Under the pieces are notes generated by a model that did no database searches, was not told the origin of the DNA, and saw only the letters and a list, made by a program, of their open reading frames with translations. From CAVSWT01 sp963731745 (lineage in GTDB: Bacteria > Bacteroidota > Ignavibacteria > Ignavibacteriales > Ignavibacteriaceae), in assembly GCA_963731745.1 (NCBI GenBank), contig CAVSWT010000006.1:1-64000 (forward strand): a stretch of DNA of 64,000 nt. The letters run 5' to 3'. This document shows, one piece after another, positions 51,630 through 60,931 of the stretch. Position 1 is the stretch's first letter. The number at the start of each line of letters is the position of its first letter. Position numbers and translations under genes: made by a program.

Positions 51630-54590
51630 TTAGAATGAATAACGCACTCCTAAATCTCCTGTTGCGCCGTAATATTGCACTGCAGAGAGCTTTTCCAGAA
51701 CACTTCTAAATTGACGGTCCGGACGATTAGTAATATTGTTTATATTCAAATAAACCTGAAAACCTTCAAACCATGGAAGTTTTTGGTAAGCAGTAAAATC
51801 CCATCTGGTGTAAGGTGCTGTATAAGAATCAAGTTCCTGGTAAGTTGGATCTGCACTTCTTAAAACATTATCTTGATATAAGAATGACAATCGTGCCGAA
51901 AAACCCCCAATATCATAACCCAATGTCAAGTTGAGGATATCATCTGGTTGGTCGATAAGTCTGCCGGTTCGTGTAGTATCTACAGTCTTATATGTATAAA
52001 ATGGAAAATTACCTGTTCTCTTAGTATAGTAATAAGGATAACGTGTAGTGGAAGTAATGTGAGTATAATTAATGTTAAATACTAGTCCATGAAGGAAAGA
52101 TGGCAAGTACCAGAAATGAGTTTGCCAGTCTAATTCAATACCTCTTACATACGAGGTTTCATCTAAATTCGTCCACGTATAAATAGTTGTTGGATCGCCG
52201 GTTTGAGCGAGTGCAAATCTATTATGAATCTTTGAAACATCTTTAGTTAAATATTTAATTGAAACAATTAGATTATCTATTTCTTTATAAAAGAAACCAG
52301 CGGTAAATAATCCAATATGATTTTCATAAACTGAAGCATAAATATCATAGTTTTGAGTTAATGCTGGTTTTATATATGGATTACCTAAGCGCAATACCGG
52401 AGAAGCGTATGTATCAGCAAATAGATATGGCGAAACAGCTCGGTAGTCAGGATAGATGATACTTTTAGTGCTTGCCAATCGAAAATCTAACCAATCTGTC
52501 GGCTTAATACGCACTTGCATTTGCGGAAACCAGTTTTCTCCTTTTGTAGAATCCCAATTAACAGTTTTACTGGTATAATAATTCTCGCCCGGCGTCGTTA
52601 ACCTGCCAAATTCAACTGTAGAATCTGCTGTATAATCGAAGCTAAATTTTTCGTATCTAATCCCAGGAATTAAAGTAACATATTTACTCAAATTTAATTC
52701 AGACATAATGTAAAAAGCACTGTAATCCCTTGTATAATTGTAATCATATTGATTTGATTCTAGTGGTGAAGGCAGATAGTAGCCATATTCTTTGGCCAAC
52801 TTCTCCATGTGATGCATTTTGTCAATAGAAATTAAGTCGTAAAATATATTGCTGCCAACCCCTTCTTTACCTGAAAGAAAATCGCCTACATCATAATTTT
52901 GATCTCGAAATAAAGCATCTCTTAATCCATTATCTTGTGGAGAAATCCCAAGGTCCGTCCATACTGAATCTCTCAAAAGTTCATTAAAACCTCCCGCCAG
53001 TCCACCTCTGTCGGTATCAATTCCCAATTGGGTTTCATTATTATCTCTAGTATTTCGTACATATTTTCCACCAAATTTCACGAGGCCTGAAAGATAATCG
53101 GTTAAGTTAAAAGGCGCCTTAAAATTAAGCAACGCAGACTGGGCAGTCTCCTTAACATCCCGAATAAGAGTGGATGTACCGGTTGCTATCTTATCTTGAG
53201 GTATAACCGTAACAGCATTTAGGAATTGTGATGGGGACATTCTGTTCAGATTGGATGCATCGCTGGACAATCCCTGCGTACCGCCTGATCTTGGCCTTAT
53301 ATCCATTCTTAGATCACCGGGATTGTTTTGCTTTGTAACCGAATTGGAAAGTGAAAAGTCCATGGTGATGTTAAAAAATTCAAATTCTCCCTGAAGTGCA
53401 TTACTGAATACGGTATTAGTAAACTCCCTGTCAGCTGCAAAGCCTCTCCAATCATAACCCGTAGTAAAATAATTTTGCTGTTCTATTTGATCTTCATTTA
53501 GGCTGCCTATAAAGTTATTTAATATTAAGGAACCAAAAGGAAGTTGATAATCCAAAACCAAACTTCCACCAACTCTTTGTCTATTCGTAACTTTATCACT
53601 TATAGTAACATTAGAAAGATAGGTTGGAAGTAAACCATTTACTTTTTTATCTTCTTCATTTGTAGCATATGCAGTAGTTAATTCATCTGAGTTTCTATTA
53701 AACCTATCCAGGAAACCAGCAATCTGTAAGCCCAATTTGTCTCCCCAAAAGCGATTACTAACCAAACCTGTTAATCTATAATTTCCGTAAGGCTTTGTAT
53801 TAGCCAGAGAAGCATATCCGTCCTGCGCAGAAAAATTACCTCGAAATCCGCCTTTGGCCTTGCTGATAGTAAGATTAACTGTTCCACCTACTGCATCAGC
53901 ATCCATATCAGCAGTTAATGCTTTAGTAACTTCAATCCCTGAAAGTATATTTGGTGCTATCATGTTCAGATCCACGCTGCGGTCGTTACGATCGGTAGAT
54001 TCAATCCTTACACCATTTACCATCATAACATTATATTGAGGAGCCATTCCTCTGATAGTAACCTTTTCACCTTCGCCACCGTTTCTTACAATTGATACTC
54101 CAGGTAAACGTCCAACAGATTCTGCTGCATTAACATCAGGAATCTCCTGGATACGAGCAGATGATACCACATTTTTGATTGTGTTTGAAGATAATTGTTG
54201 GTTAATTGCTTCAATTTGTCCTTCTGCTTGAGCTGTAACAGTAACTTCTTTACTTTCAATACCTACATATTCAAGTTCGATGTTAGCTTCTACAGTCGCC
54301 CCGGATTTTACAACTATAGGCATCTTTTTTTCCTGGTAACCGACATATCTAATTATCATACTATAATTTCCTGGAGTGACTTGACGAATACTAAATCCCC
54401 CATCAACAGATGTTGCTGCACCTAAACTAGTTCCCTCCAAGAAAACATTTGCCCCAGGTAATGGATCCCCAGAATTTTTATCTGTAATCTTGCCTTGAAT
54501 TTTACCAGACTGCTGAGCCTGAATTGTATCAAGTCCCAGTAGGAACAAAAGTAAAAACAAAAATTTGCCAAATGTTTTTAAGTTGTGCAT
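51630..54590 (-). CDS. TonB-dependent receptor, 986 aa
   Basis: A signal peptide (LLGLDTIQAQ) is followed by a carboxypeptidase-regulatory-like domain (about residues 28-110, GKIQGKITDKNSGDPLPGANVFLEGT), a plug domain (about 125-245, with AESVGRLPGVSIVRNGGEG, KVTIRGMAPQYNVMMVNG and DMDADAVGGTVNLTI) and a 22-stranded barrel ending LGVRYSF. The plug motifs resemble the Xanthomonas/Caulobacter-type TonB receptors rather than SusC. It would import pectic oligosaccharides across the outer membrane using TonB energy. No SusD gene is near. Three operator-like sites precede it, so the LacI regulator at 59833 probably controls it. Confidence 0.93.
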   Translation of the reverse strand: MHNLKTFGKFLFLLLFLLGLDTIQAQQSGKIQGKITDKNSGDPLPGANVFLEGTSLGAATSVDGGFSIRQVTPGNYSMIIRYVGYQEKKMPIVVKSGATVEANIELEYVGIESKEVTVTAQAEGQIEAINQQLSSNTIKNVVSSARIQEIPDVNAAESVGRLPGVSIVRNGGEGEKVTIRGMAPQYNVMMVNGVRIESTDRNDRSVDLNMIAPNILSGIEVTKALTADMDADAVGGTVNLTISKAKGGFRGNFSAQDGYASLANTKPYGNYRLTGLVSNRFWGDKLGLQIAGFLDRFNRNSDELTTAYATNEEDKKVNGLLPTYLSNVTISDKVTNRQRVGGSLVLDYQLPFGSLILNNFIGSLNEDQIEQQNYFTTGYDWRGFAADREFTNTVFSNALQGEFEFFNITMDFSLSNSVTKQNNPGDLRMDIRPRSGGTQGLSSDASNLNRMSPSQFLNAVTVIPQDKIATGTSTLIRDVKETAQSALLNFKAPFNLTDYLSGLVKFGGKYVRNTRDNNETQLGIDTDRGGLAGGFNELLRDSVWTDLGISPQDNGLRDALFRDQNYDVGDFLSGKEGVGSNIFYDLISIDKMHHMEKLAKEYGYYLPSPLESNQYDYNYTRDYSAFYIMSELNLSKYVTLIPGIRYEKFSFDYTADSTVEFGRLTTPGENYYTSKTVNWDSTKGENWFPQMQVRIKPTDWLDFRLASTKSIIYPDYRAVSPYLFADTYASPVLRLGNPYIKPALTQNYDIYASVYENHIGLFTAGFFYKEIDNLIVSIKYLTKDVSKIHNRFALAQTGDPTTIYTWTNLDETSYVRGIELDWQTHFWYLPSFLHGLVFNINYTHITSTTRYPYYYTKRTGNFPFYTYKTVDTTRTGRLIDQPDDILNLTLGYDIGGFSARLSFLYQDNVLRSADPTYQELDSYTAPYTRWDFTAYQKLPWFEGFQVYLNINNITNRPDRQFRSVLEKLSAVQYYGATGDLGVRYSF

Positions 54591-54639
54591 AATTTTAATT
54601 CCATTTTTGTTTAAGAATTTTTTATGGCTTAATATAAAT

Positions 54640-54659
54640 TGAACGAAATTGTTCGAATT
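54640..54659 (-). promoter_or_regulatory. Operator-like site 3 (weakest)
   Basis: TGAACGAAATTGTTCGAATT, about 50 bases upstream of the TonB receptor start, matches the site at 54720 in about 14 of 18 positions and has partial dyad symmetry (CGAA...TTCG). Likely a third, weaker regulator site. Confidence 0.35.
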
Positions 54660-54719
54660 TTTAATTAATTTCTTTTACGAACTTTTATGTTGAGATGAAA
54701 TTCATTGAAACTAGTTAGA

Positions 54720-54739
54720 TTACGAAATCGTTTGAGTTA
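54720..54739 (-). promoter_or_regulatory. Operator-like site 2 for a LacI-type regulator
   Basis: TTACGAAATCGTTTGAGTTA lies 130 bases upstream of the TonB receptor start. It agrees with the near-perfect palindrome at 54930 in 17 of 20 positions and has the CG-centred AAA..CG..TTT core typical of LacI-family operators. Confidence 0.5.
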
Positions 54740-54929
54740 TAAATCAATGATTTACCATCCTTTGGAATTTTACAACAGTTTATTCAAGACTAAGATTAAT
54801 ATTATCTAAGGATGGGATAATGAAAAGTTTAGTTATATTTTTTTTATTTAATAATTTTACGTTCATAACTAATTATCGTTTTAGATTGTTTTTTTAACTT
54901 AAAATTTAGTCCCCAATTAAAAACTTGCT

Positions 54930-54949
54930 TTACTAAAACGTTTGAGTAA
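54930..54949 (-). promoter_or_regulatory. Operator-like site 1, near-perfect palindrome
   Basis: TTACTAAAACGTTTGAGTAA is a 20-bp palindrome with a single mismatched pair and a central CG, exactly the architecture of LacI-family operators. It lies in the 440-base gap between the sulfatase and TonB receptor genes. The only LacI regulator in the window is at 59833-60912 in the same locus. Confidence 0.6.
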
Positions 54950-55030
54950 CTTAAAGCATTTTTTTTTGATTGTCAAGTACTTTTATGAATGATAATTGTT
55001 TTGATTTCAAAAATTAAATAAAGTTGTTAA

Positions 55031-56425
55031 TTATTGTAATTCATGATCTAATTGAATTTGGTTTTCAAGTTCCTTGAATAATCTATTTCTAACTTCATAA
55101 TAGTCTTGAATAACATTTTTTGTTTCATTTGGATCATTTTTGATATTAAATAATTCTTCTCTTCCTTCATTAATACTTTTTCCATAATGAATCAATTTCC
55201 AATCCCCTTTTCTTAGTGCAAATTGGCCAGGTATTTTCAAATATAGTGTTCGCTCTTCTTGTGCCATTTTTTTCTCTGAAATAAAATGCCACATATTTTC
55301 GCCATCCAAATTCAAACTCTTATTACGAGAGCTATCGATAATTGAAATAAGTGTTGGAAATAAATCCGTTAGCTTAATTAATTGTTCCACTTTGTTATGC
55401 GGCAAATGATTTTGCCAATATATTACTGCAGGAACTCTAATACCTCCCTCATACAAATCTGCTTTAAAACCTTTTAATGGTGAATTATCTCCTAATTTTG
55501 GATAAGGTCCAAATTTGCCATCGTACAATTTAATATTCGATTCTTTTTCTGGATACCAACTTTCTTGTCCGCCGTTATCACTGATAAAAATTACAATTGT
55601 ATTATCTAATAATTTTTCATCTTTTAGTGTTTGAATAATCTCACCTATCCCATAATCCATATGAGTCATTGAGGCATCAAATAATTTTCTTGAATTTTTA
55701 TCATTTAAATTTTTGTATGGCTCAACCCATTTATCTTCTTCTTGAAGAGGATAATGCGGGACACTAAACGGAACATAAATAAAGAAAGGTTTAGATTTGT
55801 CTCTGATTTTTGTTAAATATTTTACAACCTCATTTGTTATCAAATCAGTTGCATGGCCTTTTTCATTAACGAATTTATTATTTCTAAACCAAGTTGTATC
55901 TCCATTTTTATATCTATGAGTATATTGATCGATTTGTCCATGGAGATAACCATATGTATAATCAAATCCATAATGGCTTGGCCCACTTTCAAGACTTAGC
56001 CCTAAATGCCATTTCCCAGTAATTGCTGTTTGATAACCTGATTGTTTTAATGCTTCGGGTAATGTTTTCACATTTGTCGGCAAAACTTGTTTGCTTTCCA
56101 TCGCAATGGGTTCACCTATTCCAAATCGACTTGCATATTTGCCGGTTAAAAGTGCAGCTCTGCTTGGCGAACAAGTTGGATATACATAAAACTGATTTAG
56201 CTCAACACCATTTTCAGCTAGTTTATTAATATTTGGAGTGTTTATTTCTGAGCCATGATATCCTACATCATTCCATCCTGCATCATCCGCAACCAGCAAA
56301 ACTATATTTGGTTTGGAATTTTTGCCATAATCATTCGCAACCTGTTTACAGTTGGTAAGAAAAAGGAACGATATACTTATTATAAAAAGACGAATTCTTT
56401 TGAATGTTCTTCTTTTAAATTTCAT
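55031..56425 (-). CDS. Family S1 sulfatase, 464 aa
   Basis: A lipoprotein signal (lipobox LTNC, Cys26) precedes a formylglycine-dependent sulfatase. Metal-binding aspartates are in VLLVADDAGWNDVG and ISDNGGQESW, and the modification site CSPSRAALLTGK places the catalytic cysteine at residue 85, so maturation to formylglycine is expected. Further blocks are TAITGKWHLGL and HYPLQEEDKW. The enzyme removes sulfate esters from a glycan; plain land-plant pectin is not sulfated, which hints at a marine or algal polymer among the substrates. The maturing enzyme is not in the window. It is 19 bases after rhaM, in the rhamnose group. Confidence 0.93.
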   Translation of the reverse strand: MKFKRRTFKRIRLFIISISFLFLTNCKQVANDYGKNSKPNIVLLVADDAGWNDVGYHGSEINTPNINKLAENGVELNQFYVYPTCSPSRAALLTGKYASRFGIGEPIAMESKQVLPTNVKTLPEALKQSGYQTAITGKWHLGLSLESGPSHYGFDYTYGYLHGQIDQYTHRYKNGDTTWFRNNKFVNEKGHATDLITNEVVKYLTKIRDKSKPFFIYVPFSVPHYPLQEEDKWVEPYKNLNDKNSRKLFDASMTHMDYGIGEIIQTLKDEKLLDNTIVIFISDNGGQESWYPEKESNIKLYDGKFGPYPKLGDNSPLKGFKADLYEGGIRVPAVIYWQNHLPHNKVEQLIKLTDLFPTLISIIDSSRNKSLNLDGENMWHFISEKKMAQEERTLYLKIPGQFALRKGDWKLIHYGKSINEGREELFNIKNDPNETKNVIQDYYEVRNRLFKELENQIQLDHELQ

Positions 56426-56444
56426 AACCGTTTAATTATAAAAT

Positions 56445-56765
56445 TCATTTACTCTTTTCAATATGAAAAACTTCTAATAAATCTTTTGATACCGGACTGT
56501 TATCTTTGTTAACCTCCATAAGTGGAGCCATATAATCCCACCATTTTCTACACACATCAGTATCTGCAATTTCTTCCCATTTTTTAAGATCTTCAATTTC
56601 GGCGTATCCGAATAAATTATTTGAATCTTCATCTAAGAAAATAGAATAACTTTTAACCCCCTGTTTAATCAACATATCTTTTAATTCAGGCCAGATGGGA
56701 TTATGTCTTTTTTGATATTCATCAACATTACCTTCAGACAATTTCATTTTAAAAGCTATTCGCAA
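56445..56765 (-). CDS. rhaM: L-rhamnose mutarotase
   Basis: A 106-residue RhaM-type protein that interconverts the alpha and beta anomers of L-rhamnose so that the isomerase can use both. Conserved parts are EYQKRHNPIWPEL (Tyr17 and His21 match the catalytic pair), SYSIFLDEDSNNLFGYAEIED and VCRKWWDYMAPLM. It starts with TTG, preceded by AGGAAA. It fits with L-rhamnose isomerase and GH106 in the same locus, and lies between PL9 and the sulfatase. Confidence 0.93.
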   Translation of the reverse strand: MRIAFKMKLSEGNVDEYQKRHNPIWPELKDMLIKQGVKSYSIFLDEDSNNLFGYAEIEDLKKWEEIADTDVCRKWWDYMAPLMEVNKDNSPVSKDLLEVFHIEKSK

Positions 56766-56805
56766 TTTTATTTCCTATAAATATTTATTGAAATTTCATA
56801 TAAAT

Positions 56806-58449
56806 TTATTTCAACAGCGACATTTGTTTTACCAATGATTTACCATTCATTTGTAATTTATAAAAGTATATCCCGCTTGAATATTTACTTCCGTCAAATT
56901 GCAATTCATGAGTACCGCTATTTTTCATTTCGTTTAATAGCGTTTTTATATTCTGGCCGATTGAATTATAAACTGTAATTTTCACATTTCCGGAGGATGG
57001 AATTTCATAAATTATTTTTGTTGTAGGATTAAAAGGGTTAGGATAATTTTGATAAAGCTTAAAATTATCTGGTCCAATAATTTCATCGGATTTTAGACCG
57101 GTAGTATATTCAACCTCAATTGCTCCAAGTTCAGGTGCGCCGCCTAAGAATTCAAATCCAATATCTGTTCCTGCATCAATTATTTTACTTCCTTGTGCCG
57201 GTTTCATAAAATCCACATCCGGCAAACTGCCGTCTTCCTGTCTTGGTGATGTGAGTAAATTAATATCAAGACTTTTAAAATCAGTATCTGAAAGAGACAA
57301 GTTTAACTGCCATGAATTAGTTACAAGTGTATTCTTACTTGTATCGATATTGTCAATATTTTTAAATGCTAATGATTTCTGATAACTCAGATTATTTTTT
57401 AGTACGTGGTCGTACCCGGGACCATCAATATTATCTGCATCGTCACGGCTGGGACGATTCAGCATATTAAAATTAGTTGAATTTAGATAAGCGGAATTAT
57501 TATACCAGTCATTACCTCCCAAATGATGGTTTGAGTAAAATCCATTTGCTTTATTTCTTGCAGCAATACAAAATTTTATTGTATTTCTTGGAATAATATT
57601 AGGGAGTTTATCAGCCGTATCATGAGCATATCCACCAGCTTTAAATCCGTTGCCATCTCCTAAGCTTTCAAAATTAGTAGAGAAGCCGTTATAGAATGCC
57701 CAACAGCTATCAAACATCACCGCTTCGCCCGAACGGATAATATCAAATCCATCATCACTATTAAACCACGCTCGGCAGCCTTTAAAAACATTTCCAGTAG
57801 AACCAACAGCCGGATGACATCCAAAGCCATCATTATTGCCGCCTTTTCCATCTTCAGAAACATTATCCCAGTTTCTATAAGAATCACAATTTAAAAATAA
57901 ATTATTGCCGCCTGAATAATGTCTTAACCCTGTACCTACATTATCATGCATATTAATTTCTTCGTAAATATTATTACTACCCCTGCTGTATATACAATAC
58001 GATTCAGTATGAGCGGTAATCGTGGTCTGAATTTTAGTCATTTCAAGACCTTTAATGTGAATGTAACTTCCAATTACATATATCCCCACAACTCTTTGAT
58101 TCGCAGGTTTAACTTTTGAATAATTAAAAATTGGAGTTTCACCAGGATAAGCCCAATACTTTATAGTGTTGCCCTCTGTTCCGCTTTTATTCAAATAAGT
58201 TATGCATGCAAAAAGTCCTGATACTACTTGAGATATTTGATCTTCACGTACTTGATAAGTTCCTCCCCGGATAAAAACAGTATCACCGGGACTAGCTAGT
58301 TCTTGAGCTCTTTGAATTGATTCAAACGGCTTATCAATAGTCCCGGTATTTGTTGAATCATTTCCATCAGGCGCAACAAAAATTTGGGAATAAACAGAAA
58401 TATTACAAATTAGAAAAATAACGATAGCATAGTATGTTAATCTTTTCAT
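56806..58449 (-). CDS. PL9-like pectate lyase with T9SS domain, 547 aa
   Basis: A signal peptide (ISVYSQ) and a right-handed beta-helix of PL9 type: IFVAPDGNDSTNTGTIDKPF, GDTVFIRGGTYQV, EEINMHDNVGTGLRHYSGGNN, GNVFKGCRAWFNSDDGFDI and NKANGFYSNHHLGG. The aspartates in NSDDGFD fit the calcium site of the family. It cleaves polygalacturonate or rhamnogalacturonan by beta-elimination. The C-terminus is a T9SS domain (NYPNPFNPTTKIIYEI, VYNSIGQNIKTLLNE, KQMSLLK), so it acts at the cell surface before uptake. It lies 40 bases upstream of rhaM. Confidence 0.87.
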   Translation of the reverse strand: MKRLTYYAIVIFLICNISVYSQIFVAPDGNDSTNTGTIDKPFESIQRAQELASPGDTVFIRGGTYQVREDQISQVVSGLFACITYLNKSGTEGNTIKYWAYPGETPIFNYSKVKPANQRVVGIYVIGSYIHIKGLEMTKIQTTITAHTESYCIYSRGSNNIYEEINMHDNVGTGLRHYSGGNNLFLNCDSYRNWDNVSEDGKGGNNDGFGCHPAVGSTGNVFKGCRAWFNSDDGFDIIRSGEAVMFDSCWAFYNGFSTNFESLGDGNGFKAGGYAHDTADKLPNIIPRNTIKFCIAARNKANGFYSNHHLGGNDWYNNSAYLNSTNFNMLNRPSRDDADNIDGPGYDHVLKNNLSYQKSLAFKNIDNIDTSKNTLVTNSWQLNLSLSDTDFKSLDINLLTSPRQEDGSLPDVDFMKPAQGSKIIDAGTDIGFEFLGGAPELGAIEVEYTTGLKSDEIIGPDNFKLYQNYPNPFNPTTKIIYEIPSSGNVKITVYNSIGQNIKTLLNEMKNSGTHELQFDGSKYSSGIYFYKLQMNGKSLVKQMSLLK

Positions 58450-58536
58450 AGTATTACGTATTATTTAAAAATGGATTTATTAATTATTAGATATCAAATT
58501 TTAAGTTTGATATTAACCGATGTGATTTTTTTGAAT

Positions 58537-59823
58537 TTATGAAAGAGAAAATTTTTTATTCAATTCTTCAATCTTATTATCATCAATAGTTATGCACTCT
58601 CCCATTATTTTAGAAGTAATCAAAGAAGCTGCACTAAATTCTGCAACTTCCAATCTGTCGAAAGCTTCTAAAATATTTTTTCCTGTCGTGAGTAAACAAT
58701 CATTTTGAATTAATATTACATGAATACTTTTTGAAAGCGTCTTTGCTATTATTTCCGGATTACTGTATTGAACTCCGAATTCAATTTTTGGTACATCTCT
58801 AAGTACAACGTAACTTTCAGGAATAGTTCGTGTTTCAAAATAATTTTTAGATATAGCATATGCTGTAGCGCTTGGAGATTGAGTAGTTATAATGGAATTA
58901 ATTTGAGGATTATGATTATAAATAGACTGATGCAGCAATACTGAACGACTTGGATTTTTACCTTTCTCTCTTTTACCATTTTTTATCATAACAATATCTT
59001 CAATTCCGATACTCCGTCTGCCCATTCCTGAAGGAGTAATTAGAAAATTATTATCTTCATAGCGCACCGATGCAACACCTTCAGTACTTATCATCAAATT
59101 TCTGTCACAAGACCTATGAACGATATCAACTATCTGGCTTCTAATTTCCCTTTCTAAACTGCTGTGCTCAATCAATTCAAATTCAGGTAAATCGTTTTGA
59201 CGATGATCGAAAAAAGAAATTTGTTCTTCAGTTAAAGTTGTATAGTCTCCAACTCTTTTTGCTTGAATAATTGTCATTGCACAAAACTCTAAAGTTTCAA
59301 GTCTATGGAAAGCATTTAATAAGTCATTTCCTCCAACGGCAACTCCATGATTTTCAAGCAATACAGCATTATATCCTTTCTCGAATGTTTCAGCTATATT
59401 TTCACCTAATTTATCACTACCTGGAAGCGCATACGGTGCATATCCAACTTTTCCGCAAACACGATTTGCCTGAGGAATTATATTAGTGTCCGGCAGACTA
59501 CGAACAATACTAAATGATACTAATGCAGGCGGGTGTGCATGCACAATTGCTTTTATATCAGGGCGTTTTTTGTAAATAGAAATATGAAATGGAAATTCAG
59601 AAGATGGCTTATGCTGACCGATAATTTCGCCGTTCTTTTTAACACACATAATATCATTTGGTGTTAGCTTACCTTTATCAATGCCGGCGGGAGTAATCCA
59701 AATATCTCCATTATGATCTTTGATTGATAGATTACCTCCGGAGAGAGTAGTCATTTTATTGTTATATATTCGGTTCATTATTCTAACAATTTGAACCTTA
59801 GGATGTAACAGATGAAATTTCAA
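58537..59823 (-). CDS. Tandem class II aldolase/adducin protein, rhamnulose-1-phosphate aldolase candidate
   Basis: The 428-residue protein contains two class II aldolase domains in tandem. In the first (about 1-215) the zinc-site and catalytic residues are present: SSEFPFH with Glu76, IVHAHPPA with His95 and His97, and LLENHGVAVGG with the third histidine. In the second (about 225-428) the same places read SRSVLLH, ITTQSPSA and LIQNDCLL, so all metal ligands are lost. The rhamnose context suggests cleavage of L-rhamnulose-1-phosphate to lactaldehyde and dihydroxyacetone phosphate in the cytosol. The start is TTG; an ATG exists at residue 16. It is 9 bases after the LacI gene. Confidence 0.82.
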   Translation of the reverse strand: MKFHLLHPKVQIVRIMNRIYNNKMTTLSGGNLSIKDHNGDIWITPAGIDKGKLTPNDIMCVKKNGEIIGQHKPSSEFPFHISIYKKRPDIKAIVHAHPPALVSFSIVRSLPDTNIIPQANRVCGKVGYAPYALPGSDKLGENIAETFEKGYNAVLLENHGVAVGGNDLLNAFHRLETLEFCAMTIIQAKRVGDYTTLTEEQISFFDHRQNDLPEFELIEHSSLEREIRSQIVDIVHRSCDRNLMISTEGVASVRYEDNNFLITPSGMGRRSIGIEDIVMIKNGKREKGKNPSRSVLLHQSIYNHNPQINSIITTQSPSATAYAISKNYFETRTIPESYVVLRDVPKIEFGVQYSNPEIIAKTLSKSIHVILIQNDCLLTTGKNILEAFDRLEVAEFSAASLITSKIMGECITIDDNKIEELNKKFSLS

Positions 59824-59832
59824 TTTTACTTT

Positions 59833-60912
59833 TTAAGCTTGTTTAAGGTATACTTTATTAATTACTTTCTTCACCGGTTTTATTTTATTTTTAATCGATT
59901 GTACCCCAGTGCTGCGAAATACAATTTTATGTTCAACTTCAATATTTATTGATTTTGTGCAATCAGCATTAGCATCAAGACATTTGGTTAAAAGATTTAC
60001 CGCTTCCTGCCCTATTTTATAGGGGTTTTGATTGACGGTGAAAAATGGAACGCCAAGTCTTGCAATTATATCATTATCTCCGAACTCAGATAATAAGATG
60101 TCTTCCGGAATTCTTAACTTACTTTCAAGTATGGCGTTGCCTGCACCATATGCAACCAATCCGCCTACGCATACTATCGCATCAAAGTCAGTACCTCTTT
60201 GTATTTTATTATACAATGTATTATGAGCACTCTCGAAAGTTCTTTCAGTTTCTATGATAAGATTTTTTCTTACTTTGATTTTATTTTCCTTAAGTGCCAT
60301 CAAATAACCATCGAATCTATCTTGCGCAACTGGTATACCTGTATTTGGACCGATAAACATTATTTTTCTTCTTCCATTTTCAATAAGTTTACTTGTCAAT
60401 TCAAAAGCAGCCTTTTTATCGTTAATGGTTACAGAGTTAAAATTTGAATCTCTAAGTTTTCTGTCCCAGCAAATAAGTTTTATTCCCTCAGCGTGAAGTT
60501 TCTTGTATAAATCCAGATTAGTATTTTCATCAACAGCATTAAGTAAAATGCCGTCAACATTTATATCACTTAAAAATTCCAATTTTCTTTTTTCATTCTC
60601 AGCATTTTCATCGTGAACAAGTAAAATTGTTTCATAACCATTTTTTGTAGCTTCCTCATAAATACCGCGTGTTGCTTCTGAGAAAAAAGAGATCCTAAGA
60701 TCAGGTATAATCACGCCGAGAATATTGCTTCTTTTATTAATTAAGGATTTAGCTAATAGATTAGGCCTGTAACCTAATTTATCCGCAACTTTTTTAATCC
60801 TTTTTTGCATCTCAACTGATATATCAGATTGTTTACGCAAACCTTTGGAGACTGTTGAAGGATCAACTCCAATCTCTTTTGCAATATCTTTTATAGTTAT
60901 TTTATTTTTCAT
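59833..60912 (-). CDS. LacI-family transcriptional regulator, 359 aa
   Basis: The N-terminus is a typical LacI helix-turn-helix and hinge (ITIKDIAKEIGVDPSTVSKGL, VADKLGYRPNLLAKSL), residues 4-60. The rest is a periplasmic-binding-like effector domain (ILGVIIPDLRISFF, GILLNAVDENTNLD, RKIMFIGPNTGIPVAQDRFDGYLMAL, DAIVCVGGLVAYGAG). It sits between the aldolase and transporter genes of the rhamnose group and most likely senses L-rhamnose or an early metabolite. Its hinge type fits the CG-centred palindromes at 54720 and 54930 and perhaps the dyad at 63877. Confidence 0.93.
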   Translation of the reverse strand: MKNKITIKDIAKEIGVDPSTVSKGLRKQSDISVEMQKRIKKVADKLGYRPNLLAKSLINKRSNILGVIIPDLRISFFSEATRGIYEEATKNGYETILLVHDENAENEKRKLEFLSDINVDGILLNAVDENTNLDLYKKLHAEGIKLICWDRKLRDSNFNSVTINDKKAAFELTSKLIENGRRKIMFIGPNTGIPVAQDRFDGYLMALKENKIKVRKNLIIETERTFESAHNTLYNKIQRGTDFDAIVCVGGLVAYGAGNAILESKLRIPEDILLSEFGDNDIIARLGVPFFTVNQNPYKIGQEAVNLLTKCLDANADCTKSINIEVEHKIVFRSTGVQSIKNKIKPVKKVINKVYLKQA

Positions 60913-60931
60913 TTTATCCTGTTACAGAAAT

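Noticed and set aside
51630..54590. Calling the TonB receptor SusC
   Set aside because: Its plug motifs are of the general TonB type and no SusD gene lies beside it; SusC naming would imply a partner that is not there.
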